Assembly (NCBI RefSeq): GCF_900108185.1
Contig: NZ_FNVA01000001.1
Coordinates: 1,302,001 to 1,366,000, forward strand
Length of the DNA stretch: 64,000 nt
Reading direction: 5' to 3'
Source of the DNA: Bryocella elongata
Lineage (GTDB): Bacteria; Acidobacteriota; Terriglobia; Terriglobales; Acidobacteriaceae
Below the pieces are notes generated by a model. It saw only the letters and a program-made list of their open reading frames with translations. It did no database searches and was not told the origin of the DNA. Positions 56,480 to 64,000 of the stretch are shown here, piece by piece. Position 1 is the first letter of the stretch. Every line of letters starts with the position of its first letter. Both the position numbers and the translations under genes were made by a program.

Positions 56480-59401
56480 CTAGAACGTCAGCTTCGCTGC
56501 CAACTGGATTCCACGCGGGTCGCCGACGGCCGTCGCCTGACCGAAGGTCGAGGATGGCGCAGTGGGATACGTTCCTGTTCCAAAGGTTCCGTTGGGAATC
56601 TGATCGTTGCGGTGGTTTAGGGCGTTGAAGGCTTCCGCAATGCCCTGCAGACGGAAGCGCTCCCCAATCGGAAACGTGCGGCTGAGGCGCGCATTCAGCG
56701 TAAAGGTGCTGAAGCCCACTCCTGCGTTGCGGCCGATGAGCGTTCCGGGCAGAGCATTCGCGCACGTGTTGCCCGCGTTCGGTGTAAGAACATATCCGGG
56801 AGCGCAAGGACGAAGCGATGTCGTCTGCACGCTGTTCTGGCCCGTCGTGATGTTGAACGGCAGCGGGGAGTAATACTGCAGCACACCACTCAGCAGGAAG
56901 CCATGGGTAAGCTTCTCGCGCCAGGTTCTCGCAGACTCCATCGACGAATGCACCGTGGAGTCGAAGACGACGCGATTACGTTGATCGTCATCGGAGACGC
57001 TGCGATCCTCGCGGAGATTGTAGTTATTCACCGGTGCCGAAAAGAAGAACTCGCTCACATCGTCGATCGCCTTCGACCATGTGTAGGAGATGCGATAGCT
57101 ACCCCAACGAACCGGCCGCTGCACGTACGACACGCTCAGCCCGTCGTAATAGGAGTCCGCTCCCGGGTAGTACTGCTTGTTATTGGCGTATGCCGAATTC
57201 GGACGGCAGAGGTTGATGGGGTCTACCTGTGCGTACTGAGCTCCACTATTGGGCTGGGAAGCATAGCAGCCCGGCGTATTTAGATTGACCGATATCAGCA
57301 GATCCAGACCGCGCAGATGTTGATAGCTGATCGCGAGGTTACTGGTCTTTGTCAGTTGCTGGTCCACTTCGACGCTGGCCTGCTCGGAGTAGGCATTCTT
57401 CATATGCGGGTCCATCGTGCTCAGGTTCAAACGTATATTCGAAGGCACGCTGGTCGCTGTGTAGTTGGGGTCGATGGCCGGAAACACCGGGGCTCCTGGC
57501 TGTCCATACGACGGCGAGAAGTTCACGAAGGTGGCGCTGTTGAGCGCCGTCGTGTTCCCATCCGACTCCAGCGCATTCGAAAGAGCACGCAAAGGGATTC
57601 GGTCATAGAACAGACCGAAGCTGCCGCGGACAACCGTTGTATGACGCGCGAACGGGGAGTACGCAAAGCCGAACCTGGGCGAGATATTGTTGGTGTCCGT
57701 GTACAGGCTCTTCAGGAATTGAAGGTCATAACGGACGCCAACGTTGACCGTGAGCTTCGGAGAGACCTGCCACTCATCCTGCCCGTAGAAGCCGATGTTC
57801 GGATTGGTCTCAGGGACCACGTAGTTGCCGAAGGACTGCGTGAAGGTGCTGTACTTGCCTGCCTGGAAGTTGGCCAGCGACGAAAACGCGTAGCTGCCTC
57901 GGATCGTCTGTGGAAAGGTGATCACGAGATCGTTGTAGAGAAAATCCGCTCCGGCACGCAGCGCGTGCGGACCTGCCTGATGTGAAAAGTTGTCGACAAC
58001 TTCATAGAGCCGGTCATGACGGCCGGTAGGGGAAGCCGAAAGGGTTCCAAACGACGCGATGCCGGAGATGCTGACCGCGGGCCCCACAGGATCGTTCACC
58101 GGAGCCTTCAGATCGCTGTTGGTGAACTGCCCGCGGGTCTCGTTGACCGTGCGTGGCGTGATCGTGAAGATATTGCTTACCGCGATGGTCTGATCAAGAT
58201 CGGTGAGGCTGGCTCCCGCACTCGTATATGCAGTTCCACCCACTCCACGAGAGTTTACGCTGGAGACGTGATACAGGCTGTACCGGGCGCTCAACTGATC
58301 TCGGCTGTTCACGCGGTGGTCGATCTTGCCGAAGAAGTTGCTGGATCGAACAGGGTTCGCGTAGATGGTCGTCGGCGTAGAGGTGCTGATGTTCAGCAGT
58401 TGCCCAGGATAGCTGGTCGCCGTAAGCACTGTGTTGATGGCCGCAGCCTGTGCCGGAGTGATCGTGATGATACCCGTCTGGTTCAGCTGGTGCTGCTCAA
58501 AGTTGCCAAAGTAAAAGGTCCGGTCCTTGACGATCGGACCACTGAGGGACGCGCCCGACTGAACCTGGGTATAAGGCAGCAGCGTCTGTGATAGTGCGTT
58601 CTTGGCGTTAAGGTGCTTGTCGCGGAGGTAAGCATAGGCGCTGCCGTGCAGTTGATTCCCTCCGCTCCGGGAGACGAAATTGATGTAACCACCGAGTGCG
58701 CGGCCAAACTCGGCCTGCCCACCACTCGTAACGACCTGCATCTCCTGGATGGCATCCAGACCAAAGGACGTCTGCACCAGACCGGCGGCGTCGTCGTTGG
58801 CCGAAAGCCCGTCCACAATGAAGCTGTTGGAAAAGTTCCGCTGGCTGCTGACTGAAATTCCCTGTCCCGCCACGGCAGACGTTTCCGCAAAGAGCTGGTT
58901 TGCTGCTGTGTTCGTCGGCGAGACGCCGGGCACGAGGAGTGCGAGATCGAGAAAGTTCCGCCCGTTATACGGCAGGTTCGCGACCTCGTTCTGAGATATG
59001 GTCCCTGCAACCTGGCTGCGGTCCGTCTCCAGGACAGGCGCTTCCGCGTTCACCGACACAGATTGTGTCGACGTCCCAACGGAAAGGAAGATCGGGAGGT
59101 CGAACGCAGCACCAATCGTCAGGGTCAATGATCGCCTGGCGTCCGTAAAACCATCGTCGTGGACGACAACCTCGTACTGTCCGACTGCGAGATACGGGAA
59201 GCGGAAGCGACCGGCGGCGTCTGTGGTGGTCGCCGAGACGGAGTTGGTGGTAGACGCTCGAACGGTCACCGTCGCGCTCTTGATTACGGCGCCTGTAGCA
59301 TCGGTCACTCGACCCGTGAGCGACGCATTATTGACAGTCTCCTGTGCGGCAGCAGCCAGGACGAAGGTGAGAAAGAGAGCCGAGCAGAAACTTCGGTACA
59401 T
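56480..59401 (-). CDS. TonB-dependent receptor with carboxypeptidase-regulatory-like domain (2)
   Basis: A 973-residue outer-membrane receptor. The signal peptide covers about 1-20. The regulatory-like domain is TGRVTDATGAVIKSATVTV ... LAVGQYEVVVHDDGF. The plug contains LPYNGRNFLDLALLVPGVSP and SFIVDGLSANDD, and the barrel ends AKLTF. It is shorter than receptor 1 at 13906 and clearly diverged. The start is ATG 59401 with AAGGAGG six bases upstream, a very good site. It is the last gene of a minus-strand series beginning with the response regulator at 62723, which suggests it could be controlled by that two-component system. Ligand unknown. Confidence 0.92.
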   Translation of the reverse strand: MYRSFCSALFLTFVLAAAAQETVNNASLTGRVTDATGAVIKSATVTVRASTTNSVSATTTDAAGRFRFPYLAVGQYEVVVHDDGFTDARRSLTLTIGAAFDLPIFLSVGTSTQSVSVNAEAPVLETDRSQVAGTISQNEVANLPYNGRNFLDLALLVPGVSPTNTAANQLFAETSAVAGQGISVSSQRNFSNSFIVDGLSANDDAAGLVQTSFGLDAIQEMQVVTSGGQAEFGRALGGYINFVSRSGGNQLHGSAYAYLRDKHLNAKNALSQTLLPYTQVQSGASLSGPIVKDRTFYFGNFEQHQLNQTGIITITPAQAAAINTVLTATSYPGQLLNISTSTPTTIYANPVRSSNFFGKIDHRVNSRDQLSARYSLYHVSSVNSRGVGGTAYTSAGASLTDLDQTIAVSNIFTITPRTVNETRGQFTNSDLKAPVNDPVGPAVSISGIASFGTLSASPTGRHDRLYEVVDNFSHQAGPHALRAGADFLYNDLVITFPQTIRGSYAFSSLANFQAGKYSTFTQSFGNYVVPETNPNIGFYGQDEWQVSPKLTVNVGVRYDLQFLKSLYTDTNNISPRFGFAYSPFARHTTVVRGSFGLFYDRIPLRALSNALESDGNTTALNSATFVNFSPSYGQPGAPVFPAIDPNYTATSVPSNIRLNLSTMDPHMKNAYSEQASVEVDQQLTKTSNLAISYQHLRGLDLLISVNLNTPGCYASQPNSGAQYAQVDPINLCRPNSAYANNKQYYPGADSYYDGLSVSYVQRPVRWGSYRISYTWSKAIDDVSEFFFSAPVNNYNLREDRSVSDDDQRNRVVFDSTVHSSMESARTWREKLTHGFLLSGVLQYYSPLPFNITTGQNSVQTTSLRPCAPGYVLTPNAGNTCANALPGTLIGRNAGVGFSTFTLNARLSRTFPIGERFRLQGIAEAFNALNHRNDQIPNGTFGTGTYPTAPSSTFGQATAVGDPRGIQLAAKLTF

Positions 59402-59483
59402 GTTGTCCTCCTTGCGGACAGCGCATCGCTGGCGATGCCGTGCGATGGCGAGAACTCTTGTGGAAATGAAGCTGATGAAAGAG

Positions 59484-59843
59484 TCAGGAGTAGACAACGA
59501 TGGGAGGCCCTCGCGTTGGGCATAAGCCTCTGAAGTTTCTGAGTGGATACGCAGCGAATGCGATGAATGCGAGCTCGACGTAGACCGATTCGCCAAGATA
59601 CGGAGAGGTATCTACAACAGAGAATGGCTCATGATGGGTTGCTGCCGTCGCCTGAGGATAGAAAGGACACTTGCTGCGAAAGGCAGCGAACTGCTCCCCA
59701 CGCAACAGAGACGCTATTTCCTCTGCCGACATGGCGCAATGATGCGCACCGTTCCTGCGGCAGCATGCGGGCAGCCTCGACGCAGGATCGCTTCCCAATG
59801 CGATCGCCTGCATGATCAGCGGAAGGCTGAGCAGCAGCAACAA
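59484..59843 (-). CDS. Small exported CCRR/GAHHC protein, copy 1
   Basis: A 119-residue (or slightly longer) protein with a hydrophobic N-terminus (LSLPLIMQAIALG) and the core SRLPACCRRNGAHHCAMSAEE, shared with the gene at 60056. Two Cys, then His-His-Cys, suggest metal or redox chemistry outside the cytoplasm, but no family is known to me. The start is unclear: the first in-frame TTG is 59843, yet alignment with copy 2 puts the paralogue's ATG opposite a CTG at 59865-59867, with basic residues KR following and GAGG nine bases before. An upstream stop lies at 59889-59891. It precedes the receptor gene on the same strand. Confidence 0.6.
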   Translation of the reverse strand: MLLLLSLPLIMQAIALGSDPASRLPACCRRNGAHHCAMSAEEIASLLRGEQFAAFRSKCPFYPQATAATHHEPFSVVDTSPYLGESVYVELAFIAFAAYPLRNFRGLCPTRGPPIVVYS

Positions 59844-60055
59844 CGCGGATGCGAGGATGCGTTTCAGGAGACGAGACCTCGGTGCGGCTCAGAGGAGCGC
59901 AGATGTTTGCCCTGCATGCTTGAATCTCAGCCCACGACAACCGATGCCCGATGGCGCCGCTAAATGGCCGTAAGCCAAACGTAGCCAGCCGGAGCTAGTC
60001 CAGGCCAAGACACGGATTGATGGAATGGAGCGATACTGGAGAACTTCGGGAAAAG

Positions 60056-60436
60056 CTAGGCCAAGCGGTCCGGGGGGCCACGCTTGTGCCGCGCTCCTTC
60101 GAGCGCCGCACGAGCCCAAGCTTCCACCTGCCGGATCGGTTCCACGCGTATTGAGGCCAGAGCCACGTGGGATGGCGTTCGACCTGGCAGAAAGGAACCC
60201 AGGTGGACCTGAGCGATTACCTGGGGATACTGCGAGCACCTGCCGCGATAGGCGCTGAAGTGCTGTCCATGTGAGAGCGCCTGCTCTTCCTCCGCGGACA
60301 TCGTGCAATGATGCGCTCCGTGCCGACGGCAGCAGACCGGAAGCCGTGAGTCAGAGTCCGCTCCCAGCCCGAACGCCGGTGCGATCAGCGGAAAGCTGAA
60401 CACAAACAGCAGCGCAATGGCGAGAAGCTTTCGCAT
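60056..60436 (-). CDS. Small exported CCRR/GAHHC protein, copy 2
   Basis: A 126-residue protein with a standard signal peptide (MRKLLAIALLFVFSFPLIA...) and the core SRLPVCCRRHGAHHCTMSAEE. After the core come SAYRGRCSQYPQ and an amphipathic C-terminal part rich in Arg and Ala. It is a paralogue of copy 1; the cysteines and histidines are conserved, including the third Cys in FRSKCPFYPQ of copy 1. The start is ATG 60436. It lies 162 bases downstream of the histidine kinase gene. Exported Cys/His proteins of this type could bind copper or another metal, but this is inference. Confidence 0.75.
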   Translation of the reverse strand: MRKLLAIALLFVFSFPLIAPAFGLGADSDSRLPVCCRRHGAHHCTMSAEEEQALSHGQHFSAYRGRCSQYPQVIAQVHLGSFLPGRTPSHVALASIRVEPIRQVEAWARAALEGARHKRGPPDRLA

Positions 60437-60598
60437 GGGATGGACAACCTGATAGTAGCATCCGGATCGGCGCCTCCTTACCGACGTCGGCACGCAAGCA
60501 ATACGATCACGTTTACGAGTGCAGACGGCACGATCTGCGGCAGCTTCGCCGTGGGCTGCTCTGTACTGGCCTGGAAGTTGTAGCGCAGACGTCAGAAC

Positions 60599-62068
60599 CT
60601 ATTGGCTAACCAACGCATCGACTGGGTGTTTGATAGCGCCACTGGCATCTGCTGATGGCAGGGATACCGAAATACGGATTCCTCCACCTGCACGATTGAT
60701 AGCTTCCACCGATCCGCCATGAACGCGCACTACGGCCTGGACAAACGCGAGACCTAAACCATGGCCGCGCGAACTCTTACCCTTCACCCGGCGCTCAAAA
60801 AGGTGAGGAAGGACGTCCGGATCAAATCCGGGACCATCATCTTCAACAATGAAGAGCGCCACGTCCTGTGCAGCTTGAACTGAAACCCAAACAGTCCTGG
60901 ACGGAGGCAGGTGCTTGAGCTCATTGTCCAGGAGGTTCGCAATCACCCTATGAAGAAGGGCAGCGTCCGCTGATATGAGAATGGGCTCCATGATGCGTAT
61001 CTGTAGCGAACACCCGCGTTCGCTGAAGCTCGGCTCGAAGAAGTCTGCGATGGCGCGCACAAGGCTTGCAAGATCGATCTCCGCACGCGAAACCCTGAGC
61101 GCATCGGCCTTAGCTTCTGAAACATCGAGGCTTGTATTCAGGAAGTCGCTCAAGCGGTCCAGTTCTTCGATGGCGGAGACGATCCGTTCCGTCGGATCGG
61201 TGGATGCACCTGGTAGCAATGCAGCTTCCAGCTTGCCACGTATGGCAGTAAGCGGACTTCGCAAATCATGAGCGAGAGCATCTGTGATGGTATGCAGTTG
61301 GCCCACCGTTGCTTCGATGTGGTCGAGCATCTGATTCAAGGTGCGCGCGAGACGTCCGATTTCCCCGTTTCCCCCTGGAGCGGGGACGCGGCTGCTCAAA
61401 TCGGCTCGTCCGATATGGGCTGCAACCACCGCGATGTTATCTACCTTCCGGAGCATCCTCCACGTGGCATAAAACACAACGAGAAAACCGAGCAATACGA
61501 TGACGAGCCACAGCGCGAGAAAGCGCAATCTCAGATTTCTGAGCACGCGGAGTTCATCTCTCTCGGAGAGGCCCAGATAGATGTGACTGCCATCCGCGAC
61601 TTGGATGGTCGCGACTCGAAAAGGAGTTCCAAAACCTTTGATCCGAACGTCGTAGGGAGAGTCGCCTCTCGTGGGAACGGACTGAATTGCTGCGAAAGCG
61701 GAGGCTCGATCTTCGGAACCCACCCAGAGAGCATCACGACCATCCGTCCCCACCTGCAGGAAAAATACAGAGTCACTTCCGTTACCCGCAGAATGGTCTC
61801 GATTCGGCACTTCTCGGCTGGCCAGTTCAGCAACTTCCCTGACCACCTTGTCGTAGAGCCGATCCTTGGGGGTTATACCAGCGACATCCCCGAGGACTTC
61901 GACTTCTCCCGATAGCCATGTATCACTTCTCCGTTGAATGTCTTTGGCCACGAAACTTTGCAGACCCCAGAACACGAGGAGAGACCCTATGGCAAACGCA
62001 AGCGTAGCCCACAGGGATATACCCCAAGCTTCACTATGAATCAGAGATCTAGTTCGTCTGGTAGACAT
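60599..62068 (-). CDS. Sensor histidine kinase with HAMP domain
   Basis: A 489-residue membrane sensor kinase. Helix 1 (about 16-38) and helix 2 (FLALWLVIVLLGFLVVFYATW) flank a periplasmic domain of about 140 residues. A HAMP domain follows (NIAVVAAHIGRADLSSRVPA). The phospho-accepting His is in DALAHDLRSPLTAIRGKLE, the N box is ANLLDNELKHLPPS, and the G boxes are EDDGPGFDPDVLPHLFE and SRGHGLGLAFVQAVV. It is of the heavy-metal/antibiotic sensor type (CusS/QseC-like layout). The start ATG 62068 overlaps the response regulator stop by 20 bases, with GAGG upstream. It should phosphorylate the adjacent regulator. Confidence 0.93.
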   Translation of the reverse strand: MSTRRTRSLIHSEAWGISLWATLAFAIGSLLVFWGLQSFVAKDIQRRSDTWLSGEVEVLGDVAGITPKDRLYDKVVREVAELASREVPNRDHSAGNGSDSVFFLQVGTDGRDALWVGSEDRASAFAAIQSVPTRGDSPYDVRIKGFGTPFRVATIQVADGSHIYLGLSERDELRVLRNLRLRFLALWLVIVLLGFLVVFYATWRMLRKVDNIAVVAAHIGRADLSSRVPAPGGNGEIGRLARTLNQMLDHIEATVGQLHTITDALAHDLRSPLTAIRGKLEAALLPGASTDPTERIVSAIEELDRLSDFLNTSLDVSEAKADALRVSRAEIDLASLVRAIADFFEPSFSERGCSLQIRIMEPILISADAALLHRVIANLLDNELKHLPPSRTVWVSVQAAQDVALFIVEDDGPGFDPDVLPHLFERRVKGKSSRGHGLGLAFVQAVVRVHGGSVEAINRAGGGIRISVSLPSADASGAIKHPVDALVSQ

Positions 62069-62723
62069 ACCCGACACCTCGTAGGGTCTTGATTCGCGAC
62101 TCAGAGCCTTCAGGATCAATTTTTCCGCGGAGTCGATAGATGTGGACATCGACGATGTTGGTGTCCGGTTGAAACTGCATCCCCCACACCTCTGCAAGCA
62201 GCATCGAACGTGTGACGACTCGACCGGCATTGCGGCAAAGATATTCCAACAGCAAGAACTCCTGGGGAGTGAGGTTCAACAGTTGCCCATTCCTCGTCGC
62301 CCTGCGTCTCACGGCATCGAGTTCGAGATCGTCGATCCGAATGTGACTGACGTCTTCCTTTTGGGATGCCAAGCGAACCAGGTTGCGGATGCGAGCCACA
62401 AGTTCCGCGGCCGCAAAGGGTTTGGTGAGGTAGTCATCCCCTCCGAGTTCGAGTCCTTTCACACGTTCATCGACGGATCGGCGCGCGGAAAGGATAAGTA
62501 CAGGGGCCTTGATTCCTGATCTGCGTAGTCGGAGAATAAGATCAATTCCGTCGAGGTCCGGCAGACCAAGATCGATGATCAAGCCATCGAATACATGCAT
62601 GGCCACTGCTTCAAGTGCCGACTTGGCATCGTCAGCTGTTCGCACATCCCACCCGGCGTCGATCAACGATTGCTTAACGAAGCCCTGAATCTCCAGTTCG
62701 TCCTCAACCAGCAAGAGTTGCAT
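62049..62723 (-). CDS. OmpR/PhoB-type response regulator
   Basis: A 224-residue two-component regulator. The receiver has LLVEDELEIQGF (acidic pocket), the phosphorylation site Asp51 in GLIIDLGLPDLDG, the Thr/Ser position in LILSARRSVDE, and Lys in YLTKPFAAAEL. The C-terminal winged helix includes LTPQEFLLLEYLCRNAGRVVTR and TNIVDVHIYRLRGKID, typical of OmpR/CusR/CopR. It is probably a DNA-binding activator. ATG 62723 is the likely start; TTG 62741 is in frame. It heads the minus-strand series regulator, kinase, two small exported proteins, receptor. Confidence 0.94.
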   Translation of the reverse strand: MQLLLVEDELEIQGFVKQSLIDAGWDVRTADDAKSALEAVAMHVFDGLIIDLGLPDLDGIDLILRLRRSGIKAPVLILSARRSVDERVKGLELGGDDYLTKPFAAAELVARIRNLVRLASQKEDVSHIRIDDLELDAVRRRATRNGQLLNLTPQEFLLLEYLCRNAGRVVTRSMLLAEVWGMQFQPDTNIVDVHIYRLRGKIDPEGSESRIKTLRGVGYVYQTN

Positions 62724-63154
62724 AGGGAAATCGTAAGCCAACCGGGGGCTTGTCGCTCGGCTGTTGACTGTTCATGTCGCTCTGCGCAGATGGCTTATCG
62801 GTGAGACACTTCTCAATCTGACCAAATCGTAATCAAGCGCGGGCGATTCGGCCGCAATCACCCTTCTCTTCTCCCGTCTAACAGACGGAAACATCGGAAC
62901 GGTTGATCCTTGATCTCTGTCTGCCGAGGACGGAAGTTGCCCGAGTTCTCTCAAGGTGCTTTGCACAGAGCGCTTGGCCAAGCTGAACAGGACGTCATCG
63001 CCAAGCTCACAAGCATCTTCTATAAGCGAACTATCGCGCAGCCTGGGCAGGACTATGAGTCGAGGCCCGAGACGACCGAAGAGGAGTACAACATAGAATT
63101 CCACAAGAGAGAACGCGATGCATCCAAAGCGTTCCGGCTGAGGGCCCATTCCTG
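62724..63154. other. Divergent intergenic region between regulator and polyketide synthase
   Basis: About 430 bases without a convincing gene. It must contain the promoter of the two-component operon and that of the type III polyketide synthase. I see no clear terminator or operator. An open frame at 62910-63155 ends in a TGATG overlap with the synthase start, but has a TTG start, no ribosome-binding site and no recognisable product. Confidence 0.5.
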
Positions 63155-64000
63155 ATGACGACGGCTTACATAAACCGCATCGCGACCGCCGTGCCTGAGC
63201 ACGATGTCCATGATTCGTTCGTCGTCTTTGCAGAAAAAATGCTCAATGACCCGAGACTTCGAGCAGTCTTTCGACGGATGGCGAGCCGATCCGACATCTC
63301 GCATCGCTATTCGTTTCTCAATCCTCACCATGGATCGGGAGATTTTTCGCCTCACGACGCGAACCAGTTCTATCGCTTGGGTAGCTTTCCGACAACCGCC
63401 AAGCGAATGGAATTATTTGAGCAAAGCGCTCCGATACTGATGCGAAGCGCCGTTGACCGGTTGGCGCTGAGTGAGGAAGAACGTGCAGGTATCACGCATG
63501 TGCTGGTGACTTGCTGTACGGGACTATATGCACCCGGCTTGGACTTCGAAATCGTCGAACATCTCGGTCTACCGGCCTCGGTGGAGCGCACCGTCGTTGG
63601 CTTTATGGGGTGCTATGCAGCGATTAACGCGCTCAAGCTGGCTCGGCACATTGTGCGCTCCGATCCCAGTGCGGGTGTCCTGATGTTGAATCTCGAGCTC
63701 TGCACACTGCACTTTCAAGAGACCCAGGATTTGGAACAGGTGCTTTCCTTCCTGGTATTTGCTGATGGAGCAGCAGCCAGCTTGATTACGGGGCGCGAAA
63801 AGGGCTTCGCGGTGGATAGCTTCAAGGCGATGATGGTGCCAGACACTCGTGAACTGATCACCTGGAAGATCCGCGGCCTGGGCTTCGACATGTTGCTTTC
63901 CGGCAAGGTACCGGGAGAGCTTGGTCGCGCTCTCCATGAAGGTGAACTGATGGGTGAGCGCAACGACATTGACCTCTGGGCTGTGCATCCTGGCGGCCGG
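63155..64000 (+). CDS. Type III polyketide synthase (chalcone/stilbene synthase family), 3'-truncated by window edge
   Basis: 282 codons are visible and the frame is open at the edge. The protein is a thiolase-fold type III polyketide synthase. The catalytic Cys is Cys153 in VGFMGCYAAINALKLA, and the catalytic His is His278 in LWAVHPGGR at the very end; the catalytic Asn would lie beyond the window. LVTCCTGLYAPGLDFEIV and LVFADGAAASLI are other family motifs. Such enzymes condense acyl-CoA starters with malonyl-CoA to give alkylresorcinols, alkylpyrones or naphthalene-type products. ATG 63155 has GAGGG ten bases upstream. The methyltransferase or oxidoreductase that often follows cannot be seen. 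Confidence 0.9.
   Translation, partial: MTTAYINRIATAVPEHDVHDSFVVFAEKMLNDPRLRAVFRRMASRSDISHRYSFLNPHHGSGDFSPHDANQFYRLGSFPTTAKRMELFEQSAPILMRSAVDRLALSEEERAGITHVLVTCCTGLYAPGLDFEIVEHLGLPASVERTVVGFMGCYAAINALKLARHIVRSDPSAGVLMLNLELCTLHFQETQDLEQVLSFLVFADGAAASLITGREKGFAVDSFKAMMVPDTRELITWKIRGLGFDMLLSGKVPGELGRALHEGELMGERNDIDLWAVHPGGR

Noticed and set aside
59629..59940. Minus-strand frame overlapping the small exported protein gene
   Set aside because: Out of frame with the CCRR/GAHHC gene, and its translation has no similarity to the paralogue.
62910..63155. 81-residue frame ending in a TGATG overlap with the polyketide synthase start
   Set aside because: TTG start, no ribosome-binding site, no recognisable product. 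The overlap alone is weak evidence.

Overview
The window looks like a chromosomal segment of a soil acidobacterium (Acidobacteriaceae/Terriglobia type; the genus cannot be fixed from the sequence). This rests on protein families that are typical of, or greatly expanded in, that group: two very large TonB-dependent receptors with an N-terminal carboxypeptidase-regulatory-like domain, a GWxTD protein, a TIGR03435 protein, two VWFA-related proteins of acidobacterial type, and many exported or outer-membrane proteins in a G+C-rich background. I found no rRNA, insertion sequence, integrase, prophage or CRISPR array. One tRNA (Lys, anticodon CTT) is present.

Layout. 0-4.5 kb (+): 3' part of lexA, an orphan HlyD-type adaptor, a DUF4097-type exported beta-repeat protein, a HAD phosphatase and a TIGR03435 protein. 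4.5-7.6 kb (-): ftsB-like gene, ZIP metal transporter, ROK sugar kinase, DinB-like protein. 7.8-12 kb (+): a large membrane-anchored Pro/Ala-rich protein, bioY, an MqnA/MqnD-like protein and a small Cys-containing protein, then tRNA-Lys (-). 12.4-24.4 kb: a YVTN beta-propeller protein, TonB-dependent receptor 1, a second carboxypeptidase-regulatory-like protein, the GWxTD protein, and a MacA-type adaptor with its ABC ATPase but no permease, followed by a Uma2 protein. 24.4-34.7 kb: S9 peptidase, a 927-residue exported protein of unknown function, a small CxxC protein, two APC amino-acid permeases and an exported acetamidase/formamidase.

34.7-41.4 kb: a glycosyltransferase, thiE, a GNAT acetyltransferase, then the fatty-acid synthesis block (M24 peptidase, accB, a small membrane protein, accC), a metallophosphoesterase and a lone excisionase-type HTH protein. 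41.6-47.8 kb: an NAPE-PLD-like metallo-hydrolase, a degenerate BLUF-like protein, a long-chain acyl-CoA ligase and two overlapping VWFA genes. 48-53.2 kb: three polytopic membrane proteins of GT-C type, two of them a tandem duplicate. 53.3-56.3 kb: a VOC protein and a proton-pumping pyrophosphatase with the K+-independent signature, ending in a strong terminator.

From about 56.4 kb to the end, hand-counted lines have visibly lower G+C (about 52% against about 67% in a core line). This block encodes, all on the minus strand, an OmpR-type regulator, its histidine kinase, two related small exported proteins sharing a CCRR...GAHHC core, and TonB-dependent receptor 2. A type III polyketide synthase runs divergently off the right edge. 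The regulator-kinase-twin small proteins-receptor set is the best candidate here for an undescribed functional unit, possibly metal- or envelope-responsive; that role is inference only.
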